NCBI RefSeq assembly: GCF_000003815.2
Contig: NC_049983.1
Coordinates: 25,317,744-25,381,743, forward strand
Length of the DNA stretch: 64,000 nt
Reading direction: 5' to 3'
DNA from: Branchiostoma floridae
Taxonomy: Eukaryota; Chordata; Leptocardii; Amphioxiformes; Branchiostomatidae
Each line of letters starts with the position of its first letter. The first letter of the stretch is position 1. The notes beneath the pieces were generated by a model. That model was not told the origin of the DNA. It did not search any database and was given only the letters and a program-made list of their open reading frames with translations. Below are positions 37,301 to 47,500 of this stretch, piece after piece. A program made the translations under genes and the position numbers.

Positions 37301-40300
37301 ACCAATCAACTTCTAAAATATCATGTAAACCCGTTTTTTTTGGGGGGGGGGCGAAATCGCTAAAGGGGGGCGAGGTAGGGGGGCGAGATCACTAACCGGG
37401 GAGGGCGAGATCGCTAGTGATTTCGCCCCGGGGGGGGGGGGGGGGGCGAGATCGCTAGTGATTTCGCCCCCGGGGGGCGAGATCACGGGGGGGCGAGAAC
37501 GCTGTCACACCGGTACCCTCTTGTTACTTTGCTCCTAATTACTCCCCCAACCAAAGTAGGTGCCTAACCTTTAGAAGCGCCCCCTACCTTTTCTCCCCGG
37601 AATATCTTCCCGTAGCGCGCGATGACGACCTTCCCCGTGACGTCAATGCCCAGCTGGTCCCGCAGGCGCTCGTAGTCCTCCACGCGTGCGTAGTTCACGT
37701 ACACCACATCTCCCTGGAGGATGGCGGAAATAGGGGCATTTACGGTAGCTACAACAGAGGCAGGTTGTACCATGATTAACGCTATGATAGTAGTTTTTAC
37801 GGTGGCGCAGACTGTACCTTCACATTTCAACTTGATTTTTACTTAAAATCAAAACAGATGTTTGGAACAGTTCCTTCATATGACAAAAAGCTCTGAGGTT
37901 GAGAAGTGACTTTCCCAATGGCAAAACACCAGGACCTGCTAGGAATTTGAACCTGGGACCAGAGAGAACACATGGAACCATGTTAAAAGCAATTAAAAGT
38001 TACAATACAAACAAAATCGATTTACCGGTCGATCCATCGACTGACTTATTGATTGATTGATTGATTGATTGATCCATTGATCAAACGATGATGATCTAAT
38101 CTTCTTTTTCTTTCTTTTTGAGTCAGAAGATTCTGTAGCCTTTAATTATTAACTGACTTAGATCCACTCACACCGGGAAGGACGCCTACTACTCTTTTCA
38201 ATGAGTGTGATGGGTTCTTCATCTTGATCGAGGTATGGCTCTCCTCAAACACGGGGCCTCCATTTAATCCGAGGGACGTCCCTAGTCGAAGCTAGGTACT
38301 CATTTCTACCTGAGTAATGGAGGTTAGTCTCATAAAGTGCCTTTAACAAGGATACAAGATCTGTGACAAGACACTGGATTTGAACCCGGAACCTCTTGGA
38401 GTCTGTGCCAAACACGTAGCCATACGCCACTGCCCCACCTGCACAGTGCCGGGTGCGGAGTAGGCGTTGAAGGGCTGCACGATGGACGACAGCCACTGCT
38501 CCGTCTCCGCGTCAACAGCCTCCTCAAACACGGCCGTCCGGAACCGCTCCCTGTCGTTTCTATGGCAACAAGGGTCATGAGGTCAACTTGATCACCAGAC
38601 ACAATTTTGACACGGTTGCAAAATACTAGTACTATGTTAGTGCTAGGGTTGTACTTCCTGTGCTTGGATATTTAGGGCTACGTGGCTGAAGTAACACATC
38701 TACTGATATCTACATAGCAGGGTTATGGGGCTGTACTTACATATCTACCAGGCTCATATAACCGCGCATCTAGCAGGTGTATATAGCTGTACCTGCCAAT
38801 CTAGGAGCGCTATGTGGCTGTGCTTACCCATTCAGCAGCGATAAGTAGTTGTGCTTACTCATCTAGTAGTGCTATGTAGCTGTACTTACTCATCTAGGTG
38901 TGCTATGTAGATGTACTTGCCCATCTAGCAGTGTTATGTAGCTGTACTTACCCGTCTAGCGGTGCTATGTAGCTGTACTTACTCATCTAGCAGTGCTATG
39001 TAGCTGCACTTACTCATCTAGCAGTGCTATGTAGCTGTACTTACCCATATAGCAGTGCTATGTAGCTGCACTTACTCATCTAACAGTACTATGTAGCTGT
39101 ACTTACCCAATTAGCAGTGCTATGTATCTGTACTTACCCAACTAGCAGTGCTATGTAGCTGTACTTACTCATCTAGCAGCGCTATGTAACTGTACTTACC
39201 CATCTAGCAGTGCTATGTATCTGTACTTACTCATCTAACAGTACTATGTAGCTGCACTTACCCAATTAGCAGTGCTATGTATCTGTACTTACCCAACTAG
39301 TAGTGCTATGTAGCTGTACTTACTCATCTAGCAGCGCTATGTAACTGTACTTACCCATCTAGCAGTGCTGTGTAGCTGTACTTACCCTACTAGCAGTGCT
39401 ATGTAACTATACTTACTCATCTAGCAGTGCTATGTAGCTGTACTTACCCATCTAGCAGTGCTATGTAGCTGTACTTACCCATCTAGCAGTGTTTTGTAGC
39501 TGTACTTACTCATCTAGCAGTGCTATGTAGCTGTACTTACCCATCTAGCAGTGCTATGTAACTGTACTTACTCATCTAGCAGTGCTATGTAGCTGCACTT
39601 ACCCATCTAGCAGTGCTATATAGCTGTACTTACTTATCTAGCAGTGCTATGTTGCTGTACTTACTCATCTAGCAGTGCTATATTGCTGTTCTTACTCATC
39701 TAACAGTGCTATGTTGCTGTAATTACGTATCTAGCAGTGCTATGTAGCTGTACTTACCCGTCTAGCAGTGCTATATTGCTGTACTTACTTATCTAGTAGT
39801 GCTATGTAGCTGTACTTACTCATCTAGCAGTGCTATGTAGCTGTACTTACCCAACCAGCAGTGCTATATAGCTGTACTTACTTATCTAGCAGTGCTATGT
39901 AACTGTACTTACTCATCTAGCAGTGCTATGTAGCTGTACTTACTCATCTAGCAGTGCTATGTAGCTGTACTTACTCATCTAGCAGTGCTATATAGCTGTA
40001 CTTACTCATCTAGCGGTGCTATGTAGCTGTACTTACTCATCTAGCAGTGCTATGTAGCTGGGGCTGTCCCTGTCCGGGTAGGACAGTAGGATGTTGTAAT
40101 CGGTGACGTAAGCGTCGTCCAAGCCCTGTTCCCGCCATTTCTGCACCACCCAATCAGCGTAGGCCTTGCCCTCGGGCGTTCCCGCGAGATGTGGTTTTGA
40201 CGTCAAGTACCTTAGAGTGACGTTAAGTTAGGATTAGCGTCTAGGATCCCTGTCTCTAACAGACTAATAATGCTGGCTATGGAGGGAGTATTAACCAGGG

Positions 40301-41987
40301 GAGTTTGAACACCACAGGGAAACAGATACCTTTCTGAGGACTGACTCTCCTGGGCAATTCTTCAACCTTTATCTGCCAAAGTCTGCTATCCACAACTCCA
40401 TAGGAAGAATTGAGGAAACATTATACAGCAGTAGCAGGGTACAGCACAAAAGTGTACTAGTTTGTGTGTTTAAGGTTGATTCCGGGTAAACCATAGCATG
40501 TTTATAGGGCTTCGGGCCGCGTTGTTTATGTTCGCCTTGTTTTTAATATTCAAGACTGGTCTTTCTGAGCAATCTGATTGCTACGAACACGAAAGATTTA
40601 GAACACATCAACTTAAACAAACAAAAAAGGAAGGGAGGAAGGAAGGAAAGAATGAAGGAAAGAAGGAAGCAAGGAACGAAGGAATGCAACTACTTGAAAT
40701 GATAGTTTGAACCCCCAAAATCAAGCGAAAACGAAGTAATGGTTTGGCCTCCCCAAACATCTGCTTCGAGATTGGGGGCATTGACCGTGAGGACCTGGCC
40801 AGGTCACGTGACTCCAGCTTCACACAGGCGTGGTGTCTCACTGCACTTGAGGCATCGGTGCGGCACTGCGGGGTTCGAAAAAAATACTCAACGTATTTCA
40901 GAGATAAAGAACGAAATTTCTGACGTTTTGTGTATTTTGTTGTCTTCTAAGTCATACTGCCCTAAGTGCAGTGAGATACCGCCTTTAGGGATCATCCAGA
41001 ACCAAATCCTTCTGCGACTCCGTAACAGGAGTGCGCATATTCAAATCCGTATGAGTTACGTGTTCACACTATTTCAGCCAGGTCAAATATTGCAGTCCGT
41101 TTAATCATGCTTGCCGAAATCCAGCACGCGTCTGCTTGGAGTTGACATCACACCCGTGGCTACAGTGCTGTACCAATGCACGTTGTTTTAATACTAAAAG
41201 TGCTTGCTGAGGTGAGAACTCTTGGAAAAGGGCCAAAACCTGCGAGACGAGTTGTGGTAACACGCGATTACATTATGGTAAGGTACGTGAGTACACGTTC
41301 CTCGGGACTGTACGCATACGTACCTGGTCAGATATATAGATAAGAACACGATCTAGAGAGACGTTTTACAGTCGTAAACATCGCAGTTCTGGATTCATTA
41401 TCGACCGTTACTGACCAGCCCCTAACCAACTGTGTGATTTCCTCTTTCGTTGTGCATGTATGATATTGAGGAGACATTTGATATTCATTTCATATCAAAT
41501 TCTGAGGTCATTGATCCTCCCCTTCCCTCTCTCTTCCTTCCTTCCTTCCATCTCTCTGTCTCTATCTCTCTCCCTCCCTCTCTCTGTCTCTGTCTCTCTG
41601 TCTCTGTCTCTCTGTCTCTCTCCGTCTCTCGTTCTCTCTCTCTCTCTCTCTTGACATATATGAGTGAATACCACAGCTTCCCTTGCGAATAATAGAAAAT
41701 AAAAGCAGACTGCAGGCCCACGCCGTACGGAAAACAGCAGGCAGACCCTCTCCACCATGGCATAGTTTACATAATGGTTCTTACCGTAAGTTTTCCTCGA
41801 TGTTTTTAGCGCTGATCTCGTCCCTCAGCGCCTCGGCGACCCACGCGTCCCCCTCCGAGAGGAAGTCGGCGAACTCCCCGGTGGCCGATCCTCGGGAGAA
41901 GTACCCGATCAGCACGCCCACGACAATCCCCAGCACCCCGACCACTACCGAGATGAAAATCACGCGATTCCTGGACATATTCTCCAT
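28303..41987 (-). CDS. NAALADase / glutamate carboxypeptidase II-type zinc peptidase, copy B (18 exons)
   Basis: Convergent paralogue of the gene at 771-19498. Exons, high to low: 41987-41785, 40210-40037, 38559-38439, 37713-37588, 35922-35730, 35191-35098, 34782-34687, 34329-34244, 33738-33619, 33283-33201, 32411-32348, 31741-31674, 31501-31404, 30724-30634, 30195-29943, 29741-29660, 29109-29017, 28492-28303. Total 2235 nt, 744 aa. Every exon has the length of its copy A partner except exon 1, which lacks two codons after the membrane anchor. An in-frame TAA lies three codons before the ATG. Ligands are all kept (H373, D383, E420/E421 in WDAEEYG, D449, H550), so an active enzyme is expected. 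Changes from copy A include G to K and N to D in exon 2, several in exon 10, and IDPNDAD to NDPDDPD in exon 13. Intron 12 starts with GC (CGG|GCAAGT) instead of GT. The introns are mostly shorter and carry their own insertions. Confidence 0.95.
29463..29648. mobile_element. Stem-loop MITE (CTCCAAGCAGA ends), intron 16 of copy B
   Basis: Ends AGTCTCCAATCAGACCTACG and GGTCTGCTTGGAGACTA pair. The internal palindromic arms GTGCCTTAGAAATAGTATCA and TGATACTATCTCTAAGGTAC flank a GGCCGGCTA repeat. Intron 16 of copy A lacks it. Confidence 0.75.
31080..31254 (-). mobile_element. tRNA-derived SINE in intron 13 of copy B
   Basis: The minus strand has a pol III A box-like stretch (TAACTGGTAGAGCG) and a B box (GAGTTCGATCCCC) with tRNA-like spacing, then a non-tRNA body. 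A full tRNA fold is not supported. Intron 13 of copy A lacks it, so it arrived after the duplication. Confidence 0.8.
36268..37516. mobile_element. 1.25-kb element with G/C-rich terminal inverted repeats, intron 4 of copy B
   Basis: Begins ACCGGTGTGACAGCGATCT and ends with the inverse (AACGCTGTCACACCGGT). Subterminal blocks alternate GGGGGCGAGATCGCTAGTG with C8-10 runs on the left and the inverse on the right. The AT-rich interior holds a near-perfect 77-bp tandem duplication (about 36832-36975) and no transposase ORF. It is absent from intron 4 of copy A. Likely a non-autonomous DNA transposon. Confidence 0.82.
38110..38435 (-). mobile_element. tRNA-derived SINE in intron 3 of copy B
   Basis: On the minus strand the head GGGGCAGTGGCGTATGG directly follows the exon 3 end (donor GTGGGG after 38439). 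The B box is GGTTCCGGGTTCAAATCC. It is the uninterrupted counterpart of the copy A SINE. A (GATT)n run at about 38045-38080 adjoins its 3' side. Confidence 0.75.
38860..40060 (-). repeat. 31-bp minisatellite of exon 2/intron 2 junctions (copy B)
   Basis: Minus-strand counterpart of the copy A array, longer at about 38 units. It starts at exon 2 (donor after 40037) and runs down to about 38860, where units become degenerate. Unit sequence and register are the same as in copy A; copy number and point changes differ, as expected for a minisatellite that kept evolving after duplication. Confidence 0.93.
40618..40690 (+). repeat. (GGAA)n microsatellite, intron 1 of copy B
   Basis: AAGGAAGGGAGGAAGGAAGG-type run about 60 bp long. 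The flank (GTTTGGCCTCCCCAAACA) is the inverted counterpart of 2868-2890 in copy A, so the two microsatellites occupy the same ancestral intron position. Confidence 0.93.
40832..40980. mobile_element. MITE, CTCACTGCAC-type ends, in intron 1 of copy B
   Basis: 149 bp with ends GGTGTCTCACTGCAC and GTGCAGTGAGATACC, an almost perfect inverted repeat. The interior matches the related elements at 48628 and 50834. No coding capacity. Confidence 0.8.
41518..41653 (+). repeat. (TC)n/(TCTG)n microsatellite, intron 1 of copy B
   Basis: About 135 bp of TCTCTG, CCTT and TC repeats just downstream of exon 1 of copy B in the sense direction. No counterpart at the matching place in copy A. Confidence 0.95.
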
Positions 41988-44283
41988 ATTTTGTTACTGT
42001 AGTCTGGCCGTAAAACTTCCCTGTCTTCCCTGTCAGAACTCGAGCACCGTCCCCCGTACACACAAGGATCCAATCAGCTATCAAGACTAATCGATTGTTC
42101 TTGAATCTGACGAAGGGTTGGCTCTAAATTTTCTAGATCTTTCCCACTTCCTTCCTTGATGTAGAGAGGTTGTTCGACGCCGTGCACACATTGTAGAAGT
42201 GTCAACACAACAGCCGCCAACATGAGAGATTGGACCTGAGTGTGTGCACGCCTGTCGAGTTAGTCTCTCTCGGTACCAGACTGTTTCCAGGGCATCTAAA
42301 GGCCAACTCCTAGGTTCAAGCAAGGGCCAACATGCCAACATACGACAGGCTTCCCGTCACCAGGGTCTAAGTCATTTGACCTGTGTGGGTCACTAATAGA
42401 CGTGGGGTAAGCTCTTCTTTTTCATCGATGTTGTTGCCTGTTTGTCACCGTGCGCACATTGTAGAAGTGTCATTCAATACTGTACATCTAAAGCAGTGGG
42501 AGACGAAACACATTTTATTTCCAAAAATCGAAAGAATCACCCTGTTTGGAGAAGCCACAAAGACTTATCCCAACTTCCCCACATTGACAGACGAACAGAA
42601 AACCAATTTTCTCTTGAAATCGCGGAACCCTCAAATTTTAGAAAAAGTGGGGCTTTTCGTCTCCCTCTGCTTCCAGAAAAGAAGTCAAACCAAACCCGTT
42701 TAGAAATAGCCATTGTTACTTGTATAATGTATCTACTTTGTTTATACTATGTACTTGCAATTAGCCCTCGGGCACGAACTTGCAAATAAACTTCTTATCA
42801 AAGAGCCTAGCCTGGGTACAATTTCCACTTGAGCTTATTGCACTCACTGCAGGTTACTCACAACCGCTCAAGGCCAGTCTTTGCGTACTTACACCTTGCG
42901 CAACCGTGCGAGTAACGTGCGTTGAGACGTAACGTGAACCTGAAAACCATTGATTTTTTGTTCACAAACACTTCCGGTATGACCTTTTCAGGAAATTAGA
43001 CTGCCACTTCATTGTAAAACATTATCGGACTACATTCAGGACAGATCTGAGAGCATGTAATGATTTGCCCAATAAAAGTCTGTTACCCTGATGGCAGAGT
43101 ATTATGATTACGGGACATTTTGCAATAGCATATGATATGACTCTCTCACTGGTCTTGCCAGTCGTTCCCCACGTTTTCAGAAAAACGTGGCGGACGTGTC
43201 CTCCCAAAAAAACGTACGGACCAAAAGCACGTACGGCGGGCTGCGCCCTGAGCTGGCTACGGTCACATTCCCAAACCAGGGAGCGCAAACTATAACGTAA
43301 AGACATCAAAACGCATAGAACATACTACGCTGCAGCTTGTTTTCAGTTGTGTTGTTTCACTTTTCTTCTATACCGTTCACTAAGTTGGGATAAAATTTTA
43401 GCTAGTATTTAATTAAGATCATATATTCTTACAAAAGAAAAACGTTTTATCTTCAAGAAATTTTTTTTTCTTTTTACTTGTAGGTATTCAAAGAAACGAT
43501 AATTGCAAGTGAGATACACGCAATTTGTTTGATTATTTATTTTCAATTTTACATAAGACATTTGTGAAAGTAACATGCAGTGTGTGATTTATGTACAATC
43601 ATGTAGAAATTATAAAACGGATTCCATACAAATGTCACCACTGTAACGATTCTAATACTGTGCTATTTTAGATACAATAATAATCAAGCAATCAAATTAG
43701 TTCATCGTCCATTAGATAATTTTGGTTTAAATTTGTTTGAGGACGATGAACATGTTATGTTTGATTTCTGTAAATGTGCAACAATTTTCCCTTGTTATAT
43801 AACGTACCATATCACAACAGATCTCTAGAGCAACAACGTTGGCACAAAATTTGTCATGGATTTAAATTGTATAACGGTAAAGGACATAACCAACAACGCT
43901 ACACTTGCGCTTGTCTTATCATGCTGTTGTTGACATTATTATCATCTTCATGTACAACCCTGTTTTTAGTTTTCGAAAACCCAAACAAGACTGTGACTTT
44001 AAATCTTCCACTACCTATGGCTATGCTCTCGGTGAATGTACAATTTGATACCACGCGCGCGGACACACATAAAGTGACAGACGGACTAGACCTATCCAAA
44101 GCAAAATAGCCATACCTTATTATTTTGCGACAACTATAACTACGTAAGGATTCATATTAACGGCCGTATCTGTCCAAATCTCATAGACTAGAATACCCAG
44201 CGTTTTTATCGCTTTCAATTTTACCCAGATTCACAGTCCCAGTGGCATTTTTTTCTGCTTGATCACTTTGAGTTGAAAACGTA
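41988..44283. other. Interval between copy B and the CARD-DEATH gene
   Basis: 41988-42230 matches the copy A 5' flank; this is the presumed promoter region of copy B on the minus strand. The LINE scrap at 42500-42810 follows. At about 43690-44100 the plus strand reads FEDDEHVMFDFCKC, possibly another degraded LINE C-terminus. The rest shows no recognisable feature. Confidence 0.5.
42500..42810 (+). pseudogene. LINE 3'-end fragment upstream of copy B
   Basis: Encodes NFLLKSRNPQILEKVGLFVSLC, closely like the fragment at 1150-1740, then the family 3' motif GCAATTAGCC..GGGCACGAACTTGC and AATAAACTTC. Orientation relative to the adjacent NAALADase copy differs from that of the 1150 fragment, so they are separate insertions. 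Confidence 0.7.
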
Positions 44284-44524
44284 TTTGCTGTCCTACGCTC
44301 CCATATTCAGTGCCAGTTTTCTTGTTCGATGATAAACCTTTTTGCTGGCCCACGCACCCATATTTCGTGCCAGTTTTTTCTGTATAGTGAGAAACGTATC
44401 AGCAGTCCTACGTGCCCATATTCAGTGCCATTTTTTTGTCGGTTTGATAAGAAACATGTTCGCTGTCCTAAGCACCCATATTCAGTGCCAGTTTTTTTAT
44501 TTGATGAGAAACCTGTTCGCTGTC
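44284..44524 (-). repeat. Tandem repeat of the CARD-gene stop-codon and 3' UTR segment
   Basis: The last codons of the gene (ACTGGCACTGAATATGGG, then GTGCTTAG) recur downstream at about 44484, 44420, 44360 and 44293, with periods of 52-67 bp. Each unit includes GGACAGC and a YGTTTCTCATC-like stretch. The first unit after the stop contains AATAAA on the minus strand (44502-44497), only about 23 nt past the stop codon, so the 3' UTR may be very short. Confidence 0.8.
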
Positions 44525-47500
44525 CTAAGCACCCATATTCAGTGCCAGTTTTTCCTCATGCTCGTCCTCCTCCTGTTCCTGAATGTTCCCCAGCTTTAGT
44601 AACGACACGGCCTCTGGGCTGATCCTAGCCGGCGAGCCGTTCCCGCTGACCACCGGGTCCGAACCGTTCGGGCTGGACAGCCGGCCCTCAGACGTCGTGC
44701 GAGACTCCGACCCGTCTCTTAGCGACCGCGCGGAACTCGAGGCACGAGAGCTGACATCTCGTTCCCTGCCCAGCCCGCTGTCGCCGTCAGACGATCTCCT
44801 GTCGCTCAGCTTCCCTGACTCCGGCCGGTACATCATCTTCCCCATCTCCTCCGCGTGCGTCGCCGCTTCGATCGTTCTTAACTTGTCTCGCCGGCTTCTC
44901 CGACTTTCCTGTAGGTCTCTGGTGGGATTCATGCCTGTGAAGACAAAGAAACAGGTACACTAAAGTCAGCTATTACACTAGAAACTTGAATTTCCGAGTA
45001 TGCTTGTGCAGCGACAAGGATTATGGGTGATATGTCACAGGTAAAAACTCCTGACACATACACAAATCGTGTCTGGACATTATTACACTAACTAAGACGT
45101 CCCTTCACCTTTGACATATTACCCACAATTCCTATCGCTGCACATGCGTACTCGGAACCGTAAAATTGCTAATATTTGGGCTGAAGGGATGATCCATCTT
45201 TCGTTACCGAGATTTATAGATGAATAAAAAAAGAAGACGTGTGATGTCTCACCTCTCGAGCTGAAGTATGTCGAGCCGTAGCTGTACCTGACGCAAGGCT
45301 GGATCTCGCCCTCCCCCACCCGGGGCTGCTCGCCCCCCTCCCCCTGGTACCCCGGGTCCTGGTCCAGCTCCCGGTCCTCCTCAAGCTGTCTGATGACGCG
45401 CTCAGCCTCCTCCTCATCCTGGTACTTCTGCTTCAGGTCTGAGTACAGGCTCTGCACGAGGTCTGGTAGGAACAGATGTGTTTGTTAGTGTGTCTTTGTG
45501 TCTGTGTGCGTCTGTTTGTTTCTTATTATCCTGGTACTTCTGCTTCAGGTCTGCGTACAGACTGTGCACCAGGTATGGTGGGAATGCGTGAGGTTAGAAT
45601 GTCTCTGTCTGTCCAATTCCCAAGGCAAACAAACTTGAGTATTGTCGTGAGGAAGTTGAAACGCAAACAGGTGATCACATATTGGTCTTGTAAGAAACCT
45701 TTGCTACAGTACGTTTAGGGTCGTTATTATGGATTTAAGCCCTCATGAAACTATGAGTCAAGTTTTTATCTGTATCGAGTACACGTTGCTTACCGGCGAC
45801 TTTCCCGCAACGTATTCTCTTCAGCGCCGACATCAGCTGTTTGATGAGATCATCTTGGTCTACCCGCGCCCCCACCCATAGCGTTAGGGCGTGTAGTACC
45901 TGGAACAGTTAATAAACAAACAAATAAACAAACAACCCAGGACCCTGGTCTACCCGCGCCCCCACCCACAGCGTCAGGGCGTGGAGTACCTGGGTACAGT
46001 AAAAAAAAAAAACAAATTCACGTGCGCCCCACCCGTAGCGTCAGCGCATACAGAACCTGCAAACAGTAAATACATATATAAACAAATTAACAGACTAATA
46101 TTTGGCTCTCTGGTGGCTTTTTTGGTATTGCAGGGGACAACTTTGTTCATGACATGGGTAGAGAAGATGATGAACTGTGACAATTTAAGCAAATATGAGG
46201 ACCTTTGCATTAACAATTGGAAATACTTTGGATATGTCATTCGAAAACGTTTATACCAATGGCGAATGTATGGGGTCGTGGAACTCTAGTTACACAGGTG
46301 CAGTACCTGGTGCGTCCGCAACTTGTTCTGGCGCTTGCACGTCTCCAGCTCTCTTGGTGTGACGCCGAGAAGCCTGACCAATCGCGTCCAGCCTTGTGGA
46401 AGGTATTGGACGATGTTGAGGGAAACCACCTTCAACAGCTGAAGGAAATCTGGAACAGAGATTGCCATTGGATAATGTTAGTGTGTTACTATTACTGTGA
46501 CATTATCCACATGCCTTCTATACAACAATGGCAAAAGAATGATACTAGTACTTGAAAGATCCACAAGTCTTACATGGAAGGTGTTAAATCTAAATTCTAA
46601 GATGTTTTATGTTCCTTGCAACAAGATCTGGCCATCTACAAAGTTTTAAGCAAAAACAGAGTGATTGCACATGTCCTAACTAGTTTTCTTGGTGAATACG
46701 GCAGAAAATGCATCATTTTCAAACTGGGAGCCAACAGCAGCAAGCCCATCGTTGTGTACCGAGCCATAGTAAACGCTAGTTTGCAAGACTTCACGGCCAG
46801 AAAAAAGCAAATTCACAGCCAAACCAGCAAAAACCCTCAAAACATAACCTTGTCAGCAAGCCGTTGCTATATAGCGGCGGCGATGAAAAGATTTCAAAAT
46901 TGGATCACTTTGAATACAGCTGCATGCAAACCCTACACCCCCCTCACAACTCAAGCAAAGAGCGTGCATTACAAACCTTACAAACGAATGTAAACTTTAC
47001 ATTCAGACATTTCAGTGTTTAAAGTGCCACTCAATACTTTTCCTACAACTTATATACAAGTACACGTGTCCCTGAATCTAACCCAATTACACAAAGGTGG
47101 GCAAAATGGCTTAGAGTGTCACTCACGAACATTGTTTCTTTCCCTGTTGTTTATTTGTAAAGTATAAGAGAGTTGTTTACACGCGCGCCCGAGCATGACA
47201 GGTTCGTGTAACGAAACCTCTGTGTTCTGTAACAAGATACCCTGACTGACAAAAGGCGGGAATGACGTCACCGTGTCGTGGGTCAACATGGCGCTTTGTG
47301 GGGCTGGGTACAGTACAAACATGGCCGGGTATGGTGGCAGACCTCCTAGGGTAGGATGAAGTAAACATATTTCTGTAATACTTTGTACACCCTTCTGTTG
47401 CCTGTGTTAGTTTGATTTGGTTTAGCTAATTAGTATTTGATGTATTTTACCTTTGTTTGAGAAATTTGCTTAAGCTCGTCTTTGTTTATTCTTATATAAC

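Noticed and set aside
40498-40710. Plus-strand 70-aa ORF starting with a hydrophobic stretch
   Set aside because: Its second half is the (GGAA)n microsatellite; it lies in intron 1 of copy B without supporting splice signals.
43690-44100. Possible LINE C-terminus (FEDDEHVMFDFCKC)
   Set aside because: Only one short motif fits and the CxxC part is missing; too weak to list as a separate feature.
44583-44963. Plus-strand 126-aa ORF
   Set aside because: Antisense shadow of the last exon of the CARD-DEATH gene.
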